64,000 nt of DNA, taken from assembly GCA_027604505.1 (NCBI GenBank), contig JADIIX010000094.1, forward strand, positions 24,703-88,702, read 5' to 3'. A model generated the notes under the pieces. That model searched no databases, had not been told where the DNA came from, and saw nothing but the letters and a program-made list of their open reading frames with translations. Source of the stretch: Gonapodya sp. JEL0774. Lineage: Eukaryota; Monoblepharomycota; Monoblepharidomycetes; Monoblepharidales; Gonapodyaceae. Positions 24,336 through 33,064 of this stretch are shown one piece after another. Made by a program: the position numbers and the translations under genes. Every line of letters starts with the position of its first letter. The first letter of the stretch is position 1.

Positions 24336-24955
24336 GTGGACGGTAGTTCTGTGAGTACTGCCCCTCGCCAAAGCCTTCCCCCACTCCCCCCCACCCTACA
24401 GGTGCCAGAATCAAAATCCACCATCAAACTCGTTGTATCAACCATGAAATCCAAAATGACTGGTCAAATCGCAGTTTGGATGGTAAAAGCGATGGGTGCA
24501 TCGGTGTTGGAGTTGTGGAAGGCGCGGGATGGCAGAATTCTTGTGGTGTTGAGGGTGGCAAGAGAGTCGCAATCGTTGAAGGAATGGCAGGCGGTCCGAA
24601 CGGATGGAAGCTCTGTATACAAATTTCTGAGGGACTTTTCGGCGAAATGGAAGGAGCATTCGGCGATGGGCGGGACGATGAGACCAAAATCCATCGTTGT
24701 AAAGTTCCTGGATTTCATCAACGACGAATCTAAAACGATATTCTCATACGACATATCGAATGAAATCAACGATATTGTAACAGCAATGACGAGTGACGAA
24801 ACGTGGAAAGAAGCTCTCAAGCTCTGATGGAGCTTGGCGGATAATGCCATGACGAAACGCCCCCCCCAGCACCGAATCCTCGTCGTCCAGGACCTTTTCA
24901 CTTGTTACAACTGCAATAGGAACGGTCACATGTTGCGCAAGTGTAAAGGGCCATG
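24336..24955 (+). pseudogene. Gag-like remnant with CCHC zinc knuckle, interrupted by TGA
   Basis: One frame runs from 24336 through TWKEALKL to a TGA at 24825-24827, then continues in the same frame with WSLADNAMTKRPPQ and a textbook retroelement zinc knuckle, CYNCNRNGHMLRKC (C-x2-C-x4-H-x4-C), stopping at 24953-24955. A helical stretch followed by a short linker and a CCHC box is the layout of LTR-retrotransposon Gag. There is no protease, reverse transcriptase or integrase next to it. It may start at an acceptor (ctacag, 24396-24401) rather than at 24336. I read it as a decayed Gag fragment; a domesticated zinc-knuckle protein with an unrecognised splice around the TGA is the alternative. 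Confidence 0.4.
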
Positions 24956-25338
24956 AGGAGCGTGCGGGACCGGTCTAGGGGAGGGAGTCCACAGTCCGTT
25001 TGGCGAAGAAAGAGAATGCGGCGGTTAACACAGTAGCCGCGGCAAAGAAGAAAAACAATACAAAATATAAAGGGAATTGATGTGTGACGTTTAAGAACAG
25101 TTCAAATGTACCTCAGGGAGATGTTTCAGAACACATGTCCAATAGCGAACCCTTCACCAATCACACATCAAATTAAACACATGTTATTGATAGAAAAACA
25201 TACTTATACGCCTTTCTACTCAGATCTATCTCAAAATGTCACACCCATGACCCACTCCTTCAAGCTCAACCCATAATCTCCCCGGACCCTGTCCATTGCC
25301 GCATCACTTGCACTCCTGCTTCCAGTGCATCAGCAAGA
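24956..25338. other. Intergenic, nothing recognised
   Basis: A 383-bp A-rich stretch between the gag-like remnant and the 3' end of the next minus-strand gene. A GTGAGT at the stop of that gene (read on the minus strand at about 25338-25343) could extend it by a short exon ending GSGEIMG at 25266, but the implied intron would be only ~31 nt. Confidence 0.35.
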
Positions 25339-28300
25339 TTACTCACTTGAAGAAGGATAGTCTGAACTGTCTGTTGAAGTTTCATCAGTTGACTTGTTGC
25401 TGCTGCTGTCCCCACTTTCCTCATCCTCTTCATCAGTCTCTTCTTCCTCTCTCCTCTCCTCCTTGTCACGAAAATCTTTCCACCACTCACCACCTTGTCT
25501 CTGCAAGTCCTCGATTGTTAACCCTCCAAGTCCGTGTCCATGCACAACACAATTGTTGCAGGTTGGGGAACGGAAGTTCCATGTCACAATCATCCCTTGG
25601 CGGATGTGATCCCTCCATGCCTGCTTCACTGAGAGAGTCACAATGGCTACAAATCCTCCTTCAATTGAGCTCACAACCTTCTTGACTTGAATCTGTGCAG
25701 AGAATCACCAAGTTTGTTGCAATTGTGACAGATCAGTTTGTTTTCCACATTGTGCCAACTTCAAAACATACTGCCATGCACACTCACCTCACACATGGCA
25801 TGATCTTCACATGATTGGCTGGCGAGACCAATTAACCCAAACGCAAGGGCGAATTCATATTGTGGTGTGGGGACACCCTGATCCTGGCATGTCCAGCTCA
25901 TCCATCGGTGATGCTGACTAGGTACACAATCAACATCCTTCTCAATGAAGAAGACAGCGGGAGCTTGTGTCACTTCCCAATTGCTCCTAGCTATTGCATC
26001 AATGTTGCCGATTCGCAATCTGCAGCGACTTCCACAGGGGTCATGGTTCATCTGTGCATCACCAAGCTGTCCATTGTCAAAAACATCCACCACTACCCTC
26101 CTCTGCAAGGCCCTCAACTCGACCTCCATATCCATCACTGTGACTTCCAAAGGCCTTGCGATGAATTGTAGCGATGCTTGTGGCCCGTAATGAGAGGCAA
26201 ACTGAGCAACTGCCATGTAGTCCATACGACAGTGTTGTGTCACCTCTCCTGGAAAGCTGGCAGGATCAACTATCAGGTTCCACATGCCTGCCTGCTCCTG
26301 CATGTCCCTTTGCTCAAGTTCAAGGTATGGGTAGATGGGACTGGTTGTTCCACAGTCAGAGGCTCGCAGTTGATGATTAATCAAACCATCACTGAGACGG
26401 CAAAGCACCGCTGCAATCACTGACACGCTTGGGCTAACCATGGTATACAGTTGGAAGAAACAAAGGTAAAGAATTAAATAGAAAGCGATTAAATTGCTGT
26501 GCTCTCAGTGTGGATTACTTAGTAAAAAGCACGCACTAGGAGCACTCACCGATTGTGCACAGCGAGAAACTGCTGATTCAGTTCCTCTCGGTATAGTTTG
26601 AAATCCTTCACATACAGGTTAAAGAGGGCCTTGATGTAATCATCCTCCACAAACCCTTGTCCACGGAACTCATCCCACAGTTTGTGGATAGAACCTTCAA
26701 AGTCAGCCCCAGAGCGGAATGTTGCGTTGGCTGTGGCGCAAACTGTAGCTCTAAAGTGTAGGAGGAGTAGGATCAACTTTTCGCAGTCTGGATCAGGTAT
26801 ACGATTTTCCTGCCTGGTCGAATGGGAATGTGAGTGGGGATGAACCAGTGATAATTGCAAGGTTGAAGACTCCATCAATGCAGAAAATACAATGCTGCAC
26901 TCACCTGGCCAGAGAACGCACCCCTTCCAAAATATGGAACCATGCTTCCGCCAGATACGCTACATGCGATGACGACCTGCTGTAACGTTCAATCGAGAGT
27001 ACTTCCTTGGGCCAGTTCTCCTCCACACGCACACCCGCTTTACCCTTTCCCCTAGCAGGTGCCATGACTGTCTCTGTAGCTACGACAGCGGCATCTGCAA
27101 CAGGGGGGGCGTCCTTCCGAGGCGCGCACTGGGAAACATGGGTTGTGAGTGGTTGTCGCAGGGCGTTCTGTCGATGGTGAATTATGAGCACACACGAATC
27201 ATGAGAGGCTCGCTTCCATGATATGTTTTGAGACCCCAGTACCAGTTCTCACCTTTTCGCTGTTTGCACGTTTCATCTTCTTCCTCTTCCGCTTTGGAGT
27301 ACTCTTCACCGTTCCAACAGCCGCAATGACACTTGCCGCTCCCTCTTGCGTGGTTGTCTTGGTGCTACTTCTCAGAACTCTCCTATTAGAAGCTTTCGAT
27401 GAACTCAATTCTGTATCCAATAGAGATGCAGATTGCTCTCACGTGGGTTCAGTTTCTGCAAGTGCTGCCACCAAGCCTGCACTGGGCTCAGTCCTTGACT
27501 CTTGCGCGGGCGGTGCGAGGTGGGGGGACGGCGATCGTGGTAGAGTTTGATCGTGAAGGCCAGACTGCCCAAGTGCCGTTGGTGGTGGCTGTTTGCTGGA
27601 AGATGAAGTCTGCGTTGAAGTTGATGTAGGTGGTGCAAGGAACTTGACCGATGGTGGAGATTGAGGTTCAAGCACCTGATTACCCAGATCGGTCTCGGTC
27701 TCGGGTGCGGCAGCTACAGGAAATGGCTGGGCTGGTGTGGCCATTACGGTGGGAGTGTCCACATTGGCTGTTGTCTCCACAGGTTGAGCGTCCTTGCCTT
27801 TCGACCTTTCTTCTGTCGAGCAGTCCATGTTGTCAGAAGGGTTGGAAGCTTGTGTCTCATTTACCTTGTGCGCAAGGAAAAGAGATTCCAATGAGTTCAG
27901 TGTGACCAATGTGTGCACGAGTAGGAAACTCCTGACAGAAGTCACCTTTGGTGAAATAACTGGGTTCTCCTTCTGCACATTGCTGTTAATCAGCACCACG
28001 GTGGTCCTCGCGTCCTGGAGCCGGGCTGCTTGTTCAGCATGAGCTTGAATCGCATTGCCGTCCTCGTCCGATATCACCATCGGATCAAATAGAGAATCGA
28101 CGTCAATAGGTTGATGTGGCAGATCTTGCGGTGTCGAGATTGAGGGAGCTTTGGGAGCTCTTGGGGGTGCAGATGACAAACCACCTCCTTGAGACCGACA
28201 TGTTTTTGTGATTCGAGGCACTGCACTACCCAGCTTCCTCGTCTCTTCCACTATCTGCATCATTTCCACTTCCCTCTGCAAGACAGGTGCTGCATCCTCT

Positions 28301-29028
28301 GGGGTCAGATAACCATGCTTTGCGAGACGAATTAGCAATGGATCTCCACCCTTCGACACCACACGTGCCATTTTTGCAATGTCCCCCGACGTGTACATTG
28401 GCTTCTTGAGAATAACATACGAGATGTACTTCAATCCAACCTGACACAACCTCTCCAGTGCTGTCACTTGCACACCGTAGATTATTGTTCCCTCTGTGGT
28501 TCCAGACAATGCTCCCCTCCAGACATTCTCCAGTATATTGGTGACAAGATTGCGCAGACCCTTTTCAGGCCGTGGGTCCTTCTGATTACCCTTGGAAACA
28601 ATCACCTTGGTACCGTCAAGATGACAGTCTCCCGGGAACAGCATCTTCCTCAGCAGATCGTACGTCCCTATAGATGTCCATGATTCTGTGCGATAGTCTT
28701 TGTTGATTCGCTTGTCATTGTATTTGAACGGTACGATCTTCAATGACGTATTCTTTGCGTTGTAGTTTGCCACCCAGGTGTCATATGTTTTGAAATCAAC
28801 GATATGTCTATCCTTCTGAGCTTGAAACGCCAATCCAGACAGGATCAGAAATTCCGTTGCAGCGTTGAAACTGAGGAGGTCATTGACAGCAACCATCATG
28901 CTGTTCGCGTTTCGAAGACGTTGCTCTCTCGCCAACATGTACTGTTGGACTATTTCCGGTGCTAGGAGAAAAGAGCCAGGGAGGCTTTGATTGTTCGATG
29001 GCAAACGGACGGACATCTTGTCGCTCAT
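25339..29028 (-). CDS. Unrecognised 1053-aa protein, 7 exons, Fanzor neighbour
   Basis: I do not recognise this family. Exons (minus): 29028..27946, 27864..27443, 27382..27253, 27167..26905, 26813..26550, 26433..25788, 25692..25339. Phases close with no internal stop. The ~300-residue N-terminal region (LLAPEIVQQYMLAREQRLRN, FNAATEFLILSGLAFQAQKD, YRTESWTSIGTYDLLRKMLF) looks like a compact helical domain. It is followed by a disordered Ser/Pro/Thr linker with a basic patch (TPKRKRKKMKR), a second globular region (YLAEAWFHILEGVRSLAR, FVEDDYIKALFNLYVKDFK), a C-terminal domain with a CNNC...H.H cluster (SPTCNNCVVHGHG) and an acidic tail (ERREEEETDEEDEESGD). The 81-nt intron 27865-27945 is divisible by three and could be retained. 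An in-frame ATG at 29145 would lengthen the N terminus by 39 residues. It lies on the same strand as Fanzor, 1.4 kb upstream. Cargo or partner status is inference only. Confidence 0.7.
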
Positions 29029-29212
29029 GCTATGACGAGGTGGGAGTTCAGATGGGAAATTAGGGCAACAACACTCGAGCAGGTGATCCCTCCTCATCGC
29101 CTCCACAACCCCCCTCCCCGATCCCTCCGCCCCATCAACACACAATCGGCAATTGAGATAGTATTACTGATAATTCAATGTTTATTGACATGAAGCTGTA
29201 CAAAGTCTACGG

Positions 29213-29345
29213 TGCCACTGCCACCCACCCATGGCAACCACATCCTGGGCAGAAGAGGTGAATGACACGGGACTTGAACCACTCTACAGGCTGGCTGGCC
29301 ATCAAACCATCGCGGACCAGAACGGCTGAGTTACTGCTCCAAGTC
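29213..29345 (-). mobile_element. tRNA-derived SINE-like Pol III element
   Basis: Read on the minus strand, TAACTCAGCCG (29333-29323) resembles a tRNA box A, and GGTTCAAGTCC (29280-29270) is a near-perfect box B, about 53 bp apart as in tRNA promoters. No acceptor stem or intact T stem can be drawn, so it is not a functional tRNA. A tRNA-like head with an unrelated body fits a SINE. Only one copy was seen in the window and no flanking duplication was identified. Confidence 0.4.
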
Positions 29346-29416
29346 CCCGCAAGAAAGATTGATCTCCATCTGATCTTTCGTTTTCTTTTTCATCCAATTA
29401 CATTGCTTTGTGATAG

Positions 29417-30286
29417 ACGATCTTGCCAACTATGGGACTGTTGCAGCGTTCGTAAAGGAAGTATTGAAGGGCCCGTGGAAGACCAACCGGGAGCCTGCGA
29501 GGACGAAAATTGTCCGTGAACTTGCGCGGGCTTTGGATCTGAGTTCCTCTCGAGTCAACACGATCGATCGCGTAAGTTTGACTCAGCTTATATTCTCCAA
29601 TCAAACCTTCTCTTATTTTGATGGATTCCGCATATGCATTTGATATATCCATTCACTCCTGCCTTGAATTTGTCTCTGTGTGCAACTTGACGGCTCTCCA
29701 CGTTCATACCAGTGGCTATCCTACGAGGAACTAAGCGAGCGCTTCCCGGAGTAGGTGCTAACAGATGTGGTTCTTTTTTCGTACTTGAATTTTCCCCTAA
29801 CATGGACTGTTCACATAACCATATCTACACCTTACCTGCAAGGTCCGCTGTGACAGGATCCAAAGTGAGTTTTAATCTTTGAATATTGGCACTCCTAATA
29901 AATTCATTTTGCTGATCTACTTTGCTCATGCAGAATGCCGCTAACGTGTGGGCACCAAGAAAATACTTGCAATATGTGAGTTCATCATTCTTCAAGAGTG
30001 AGGTTATATGGTTTATTTTTTACAAATGCGGTGTTTTCCTTTGAAGACTACTGCTGGCATTTGCGGCAGGTTGCCACCGGAGCTTGAGCAAAAAGCAGTC
30101 GAACATTTCATGGTCGATCCATCTCAAAGCATCCAAGACTTTGCGATCTGGATCTTTAAAGAATTTGGTACATGGTACCAACTTCAAAGTGTTCATAAGT
30201 TGTTGAAAAAGTATGGAGCATCAACTGAGACGTTGAACGAAATATTAGAGGAGGCAGGAATAGAGAACGAATATACGTACTCATAA
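29417..30286 (+). CDS. Orphan helix-turn-helix-like protein, 5' end unresolved
   Basis: Not recognised. Exons 29417..29571, 29713..29750, 29843..29864, 29934..29975 and 30047..30286 join in phase to give about 166 residues: TVAAFVKEVLKGPWK, IDRWLSYEELSERFPE, NAANVWAPRKYLQY, then GRLPPELEQKAVEHF, QSIQDFAIWIFKEFG and SVHKLLKKYG, ending at a TAA. The final segment has the spacing of a winged-helix or homeodomain-like DNA-binding domain as found at the N terminus of Tc1-type transposases, but no DDE domain follows. The first exon starts at an acceptor (tgatag), so a start exon is missing, perhaps near 29190-29260. Two introns end in AAG. It may be a short accessory gene or a transposase remnant. 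Confidence 0.5.
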
Positions 30287-30604
30287 TATTACAAAGGTTT
30301 CTGACTTGGGGCATCTGCCGGTTGAGGGATAGCATGGGATTGCCCTCCCCTTATCCGGCTGGGTTTGTGCTCAGACACCGGTCCGGCCACGCTGCTGGGT
30401 CCGTTACTAGTTTGAAAGGCGGACCTGGCTCCTTGAGAGTTGTCTGCACGGGCGTGCCTTGATCTGGCTCTTGTGCCTTTAATTTGAATCTGTCACAATC
30501 TCTAATTGAGATGGCTTTAGTAGGACGAATAATGCAGCTTCCGGTAAGTGAATGCGTTTGGCGTTTCCAATTCCTGAGTTCAAACTGTGGACCCCCGCGA
30601 TCAG
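30287..30604. other. Intergenic, nothing recognised
   Basis: A GC-rich 318-bp stretch (30330-30470) with several short inverted repeats. I found no reading frame that could supply the missing N terminus of the downstream DUF5054-like gene, in particular no His-x-Asp-x-Gly-Phe coding stretch. Confidence 0.35.
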
Positions 30605-31951
30605 TTGTTGATCGCTACTTTCAACATTACTTCGTGGATGCCATTGGTACGATTCCATGTTGACACCACATACACCCTGTACTCACTACCATATCCAGAT
30701 ACTTACCAGGAAGTTTGGGATTCATCGAACGGGACTGAACGATACGTTTACCTGACGCATTCTTGGCTCTTGTCCATGTATCTCGACGACTGTCCGAAAT
30801 ATGCGCAATTTCGCTGCCCAACGGCAGAGGAAAAATTGAAGGTCGTGGAAGCCATACGGAGGTACAATTGCTTGCTCATTGCTCTTGGAAGGAATATGTG
30901 ATTACGAGCCTCTTGATGCTCATCTCCACCTAGAGGGCAACTCACTTACCACGCCTACCCCTTCAACACTGAAATTGAGTATGGTAATGCGGATCTCGCC
31001 CGCTATGCCATTCAACTCACACACCACATTGATGACCTCGTCGCCAACTATCCCAACACCACTGGACCGAATTTGAACCGTCGCAAGACCGTAGTTTTGC
31101 AACGAGATGTACCAGGAATAACACAATCCGTCATACCGATCCTTGTATCGGAGGGCGTAAGGGCCATTTCGGTGAGTCTTGCGTTCCTTCCAGTTCCGTG
31201 GATCCTCTCCTTCAATTGCCTTAACGCGGTTGACGTGGCCTGGATTCAAAGTTCGGATGCAACGCCGCCTCCAGTCCCGTTGCCGTGCCGCACAATCGGC
31301 CTTTTATATGGCGAAATGATCAAACTGGCGATTCTATGCTCGCCTTGTACAATGATGGCAGTTACGGATGGGAGTTGGATCCAGTGAAACACTTGTTCTA
31401 CGTCCCTCTACGTGAGGGCAGAAAGTCATGTCCATATGGAGCCATTTTTGCGTGGTGGGGTTGGGATAAGTAGGTGTATTGCATTCGACTTCTGATGGGA
31501 TTTGTAAACTAATTCTCTCCTGGTATGTACTCCCTCCATCAGCGCTGGCCCTTTTCCCGTGTCTGATATCCGCAATTATTATGCCCAATTCAGACGGACA
31601 TACCCGAATGCAACTTTCATTGGCGCCACGCTGGAAGATGTTGCTGACGCCTTTACTTCCCCAGAGTGCCTTTCGCTCCTTGAAACTGTGGATGGTGAGA
31701 TGGGTGACACATGGGTGAGTGAAAGGAGACAAGGCACTTAGTTCAACGTTGCTCCTGCCTTGTGCTATATTCCTCTAGATCTACGGAATGGGCTCGGATC
31801 CTTATAAAACAGGAGCTTTGAGGGCACTAATGCGAGCTCGGGAACAATGTGGTACCGATCCGTTGTGTGAGACAGATCCGGGCAATGTGTCTGAAGGAAG
31901 GTCTTGGGGCAATTTTTCGAGGTGGTTGTTGAAAGGGGTGGAACACACATG
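30605..31951 (+). pseudogene. Truncated DUF5054 / GH38-like glycoside hydrolase gene fragment
   Basis: Exons 30605..30646, 30699..30861, 30934..31171, 31252..31469, 31543..31714 and 31779..31951 join in phase to about 335 residues with clear DUF5054 character (fungal and bacterial proteins related to the GH38 alpha-mannosidase N-terminal domain): VVDRYFQHYFVDAI, GTERYVYLTHSWLLSM, LTYHAYPFNTEIEYGN, LQRDVPGITQSVIPILVSEG, GAIFAWWGWDNAGPFPVS, ETVDGEMGDTW, WLLKGVEHTW. Both ends are missing. The expected N-terminal His/Asp metal-binding stretch is absent upstream. After the GTGAGT donor at 31952 no further exon appears before the tRNA at 32071, although family members continue for several hundred residues. 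The preserved exons contain no frameshift or stop, so truncation is recent or the fragment is still expressed. One intron uses an AAG acceptor. Confidence 0.75.
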
Positions 31952-32070
31952 GTGAGTAAACGAGGATTCGAAAATGCTTTGCTATGACAAAATCACTTCA
32001 TTCCCCATCCTCGATTCCAAGGGGCGGGTCATACAATCATTAATAAAACACATTAAGGAAATTGGATATC

Positions 32071-32151
32071 GCGAGAGTGGTCGAGTGGTCAAGACGGAAG
32101 ATTTAAGTCCTTCTCACGAAAGTGGCGTGGGTTCGAACCCCACCTCTCGCA
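32071..32151 (+). tRNA. tRNA-Leu (anticodon TAA)
   Basis: The acceptor stem GCGAGAG pairs perfectly with CTCTCGC (32144-32150), followed by discriminator A. The T arm is GTGGG-TTCGAAC-CCCAC. A long variable arm (CAC-GAAA-GTG) marks a type II tRNA, and the anticodon loop TTTAAGT gives TAA, so Leu. The anticodon stem GAAGA/CCTTC has one A-C mismatch next to the loop. There is no intron, and CCA is not encoded. Confidence 0.9.
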
Positions 32152-33064
32152 TCCCGGAAAGGGCTTTTGATTGTTTTTCGGACGTCAGCATTGGCTTGGC
32201 ACTAGAGCAGTCACAATGTGGAATGACCCCAACGGAGCATCTCTAATGGAGTGACCATTTTTTTTAAAGCTGTGATAAGGGGAATAGTGTGATGTTCTTC
32301 ACCGCTCTGCCACATCTCCGCAAATAAGAGACCTCGCAAAGACTCGTTTCCAAACAAACAATCACATCTCCTGCCACTGCTGCCAACCAATCATCAGCAT
32401 ACAACTTGAAGGAATTCAAACATATAATGGCCTCTGAACACAACACACCCAGACGGACAACCGTCTGGTGCGGCAGAGCTGTACGAGTGTTAAAAAGATA
32501 CGTTTTTGATATTGGGTTGTCGTATCTTGCACTGTACCGGTCTCTGCACCTGGCACGTGCGTGCTGCCGAACCTGCCTAAGCCGAGAAAGGGGCGAAGAT
32601 GGAATGATGACCCGGTCACGTGACAAAGTCCAAGTGCGTGGAAACAGTAATGCAAACACTGCCAAGTGCCGGTGGGTCACGATCGTTTACTTGAATTCGA
32701 AAATGTCGCAAAGACAATCGAATTGTGTTTAGGAAGGCAATTGTATTGATTTGTTCCGTTGAGTTAGCTTGGAGCAACATCACGTAAGATATTCCAAACT
32801 ACATGTGATGACACGAAAAGGGATGTGAAAAGTTCTTGTGGGTGGAAATAATGCGAAGGGGATGGGGATGGATGGGGGATGGATGGGTTCCAGAAGTCCA
32901 GCAATTCTGAGGTCCACAAATCACGATGCAAATCTACGAGGGTCGGGGATTCACAAAGCAGGAACATGGGAGACAGATGGGAGATGGGGGAATAACCCAG
33001 AATGGGGTGGCGTACATCACTGGAGATGAAGGGTAGCGCGGTCGGTTGCGGTTCGGTAATCAAC
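32152..33064. other. Intergenic with a perfect hairpin and a CACGTG palindrome
   Basis: The stretch contains a 20-nt perfect hairpin at 32449-32468 (CCAGACGG-ACAA-CCGTCTGG) and a 10-bp palindrome GTCACGTGAC at 32615-32624, which includes the CACGTG core bound by bHLH factors such as Cbf1. No coding region was found. The right end is the 3' flank of importin alpha. Confidence 0.5.

Noticed and set aside
24464-24901. Long minus-strand open frame opposite the gag-like remnant
   Set aside because: It is the shadow of the plus-strand frame that carries the zinc knuckle and has no motif of its own.
27439-27441. In-frame TGA in the 25-29 kb unknown gene, suggesting a pseudogene or recoded stop
   Set aside because: A 60-nt GTGAGA..TAG intron (27383-27442) removes it in phase and leads directly into a clean continuing frame.
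29213-29345. A functional tRNA gene on the minus strand
   Set aside because: Box A and box B are present, but no 7-bp acceptor stem or 5-bp T stem can be formed.
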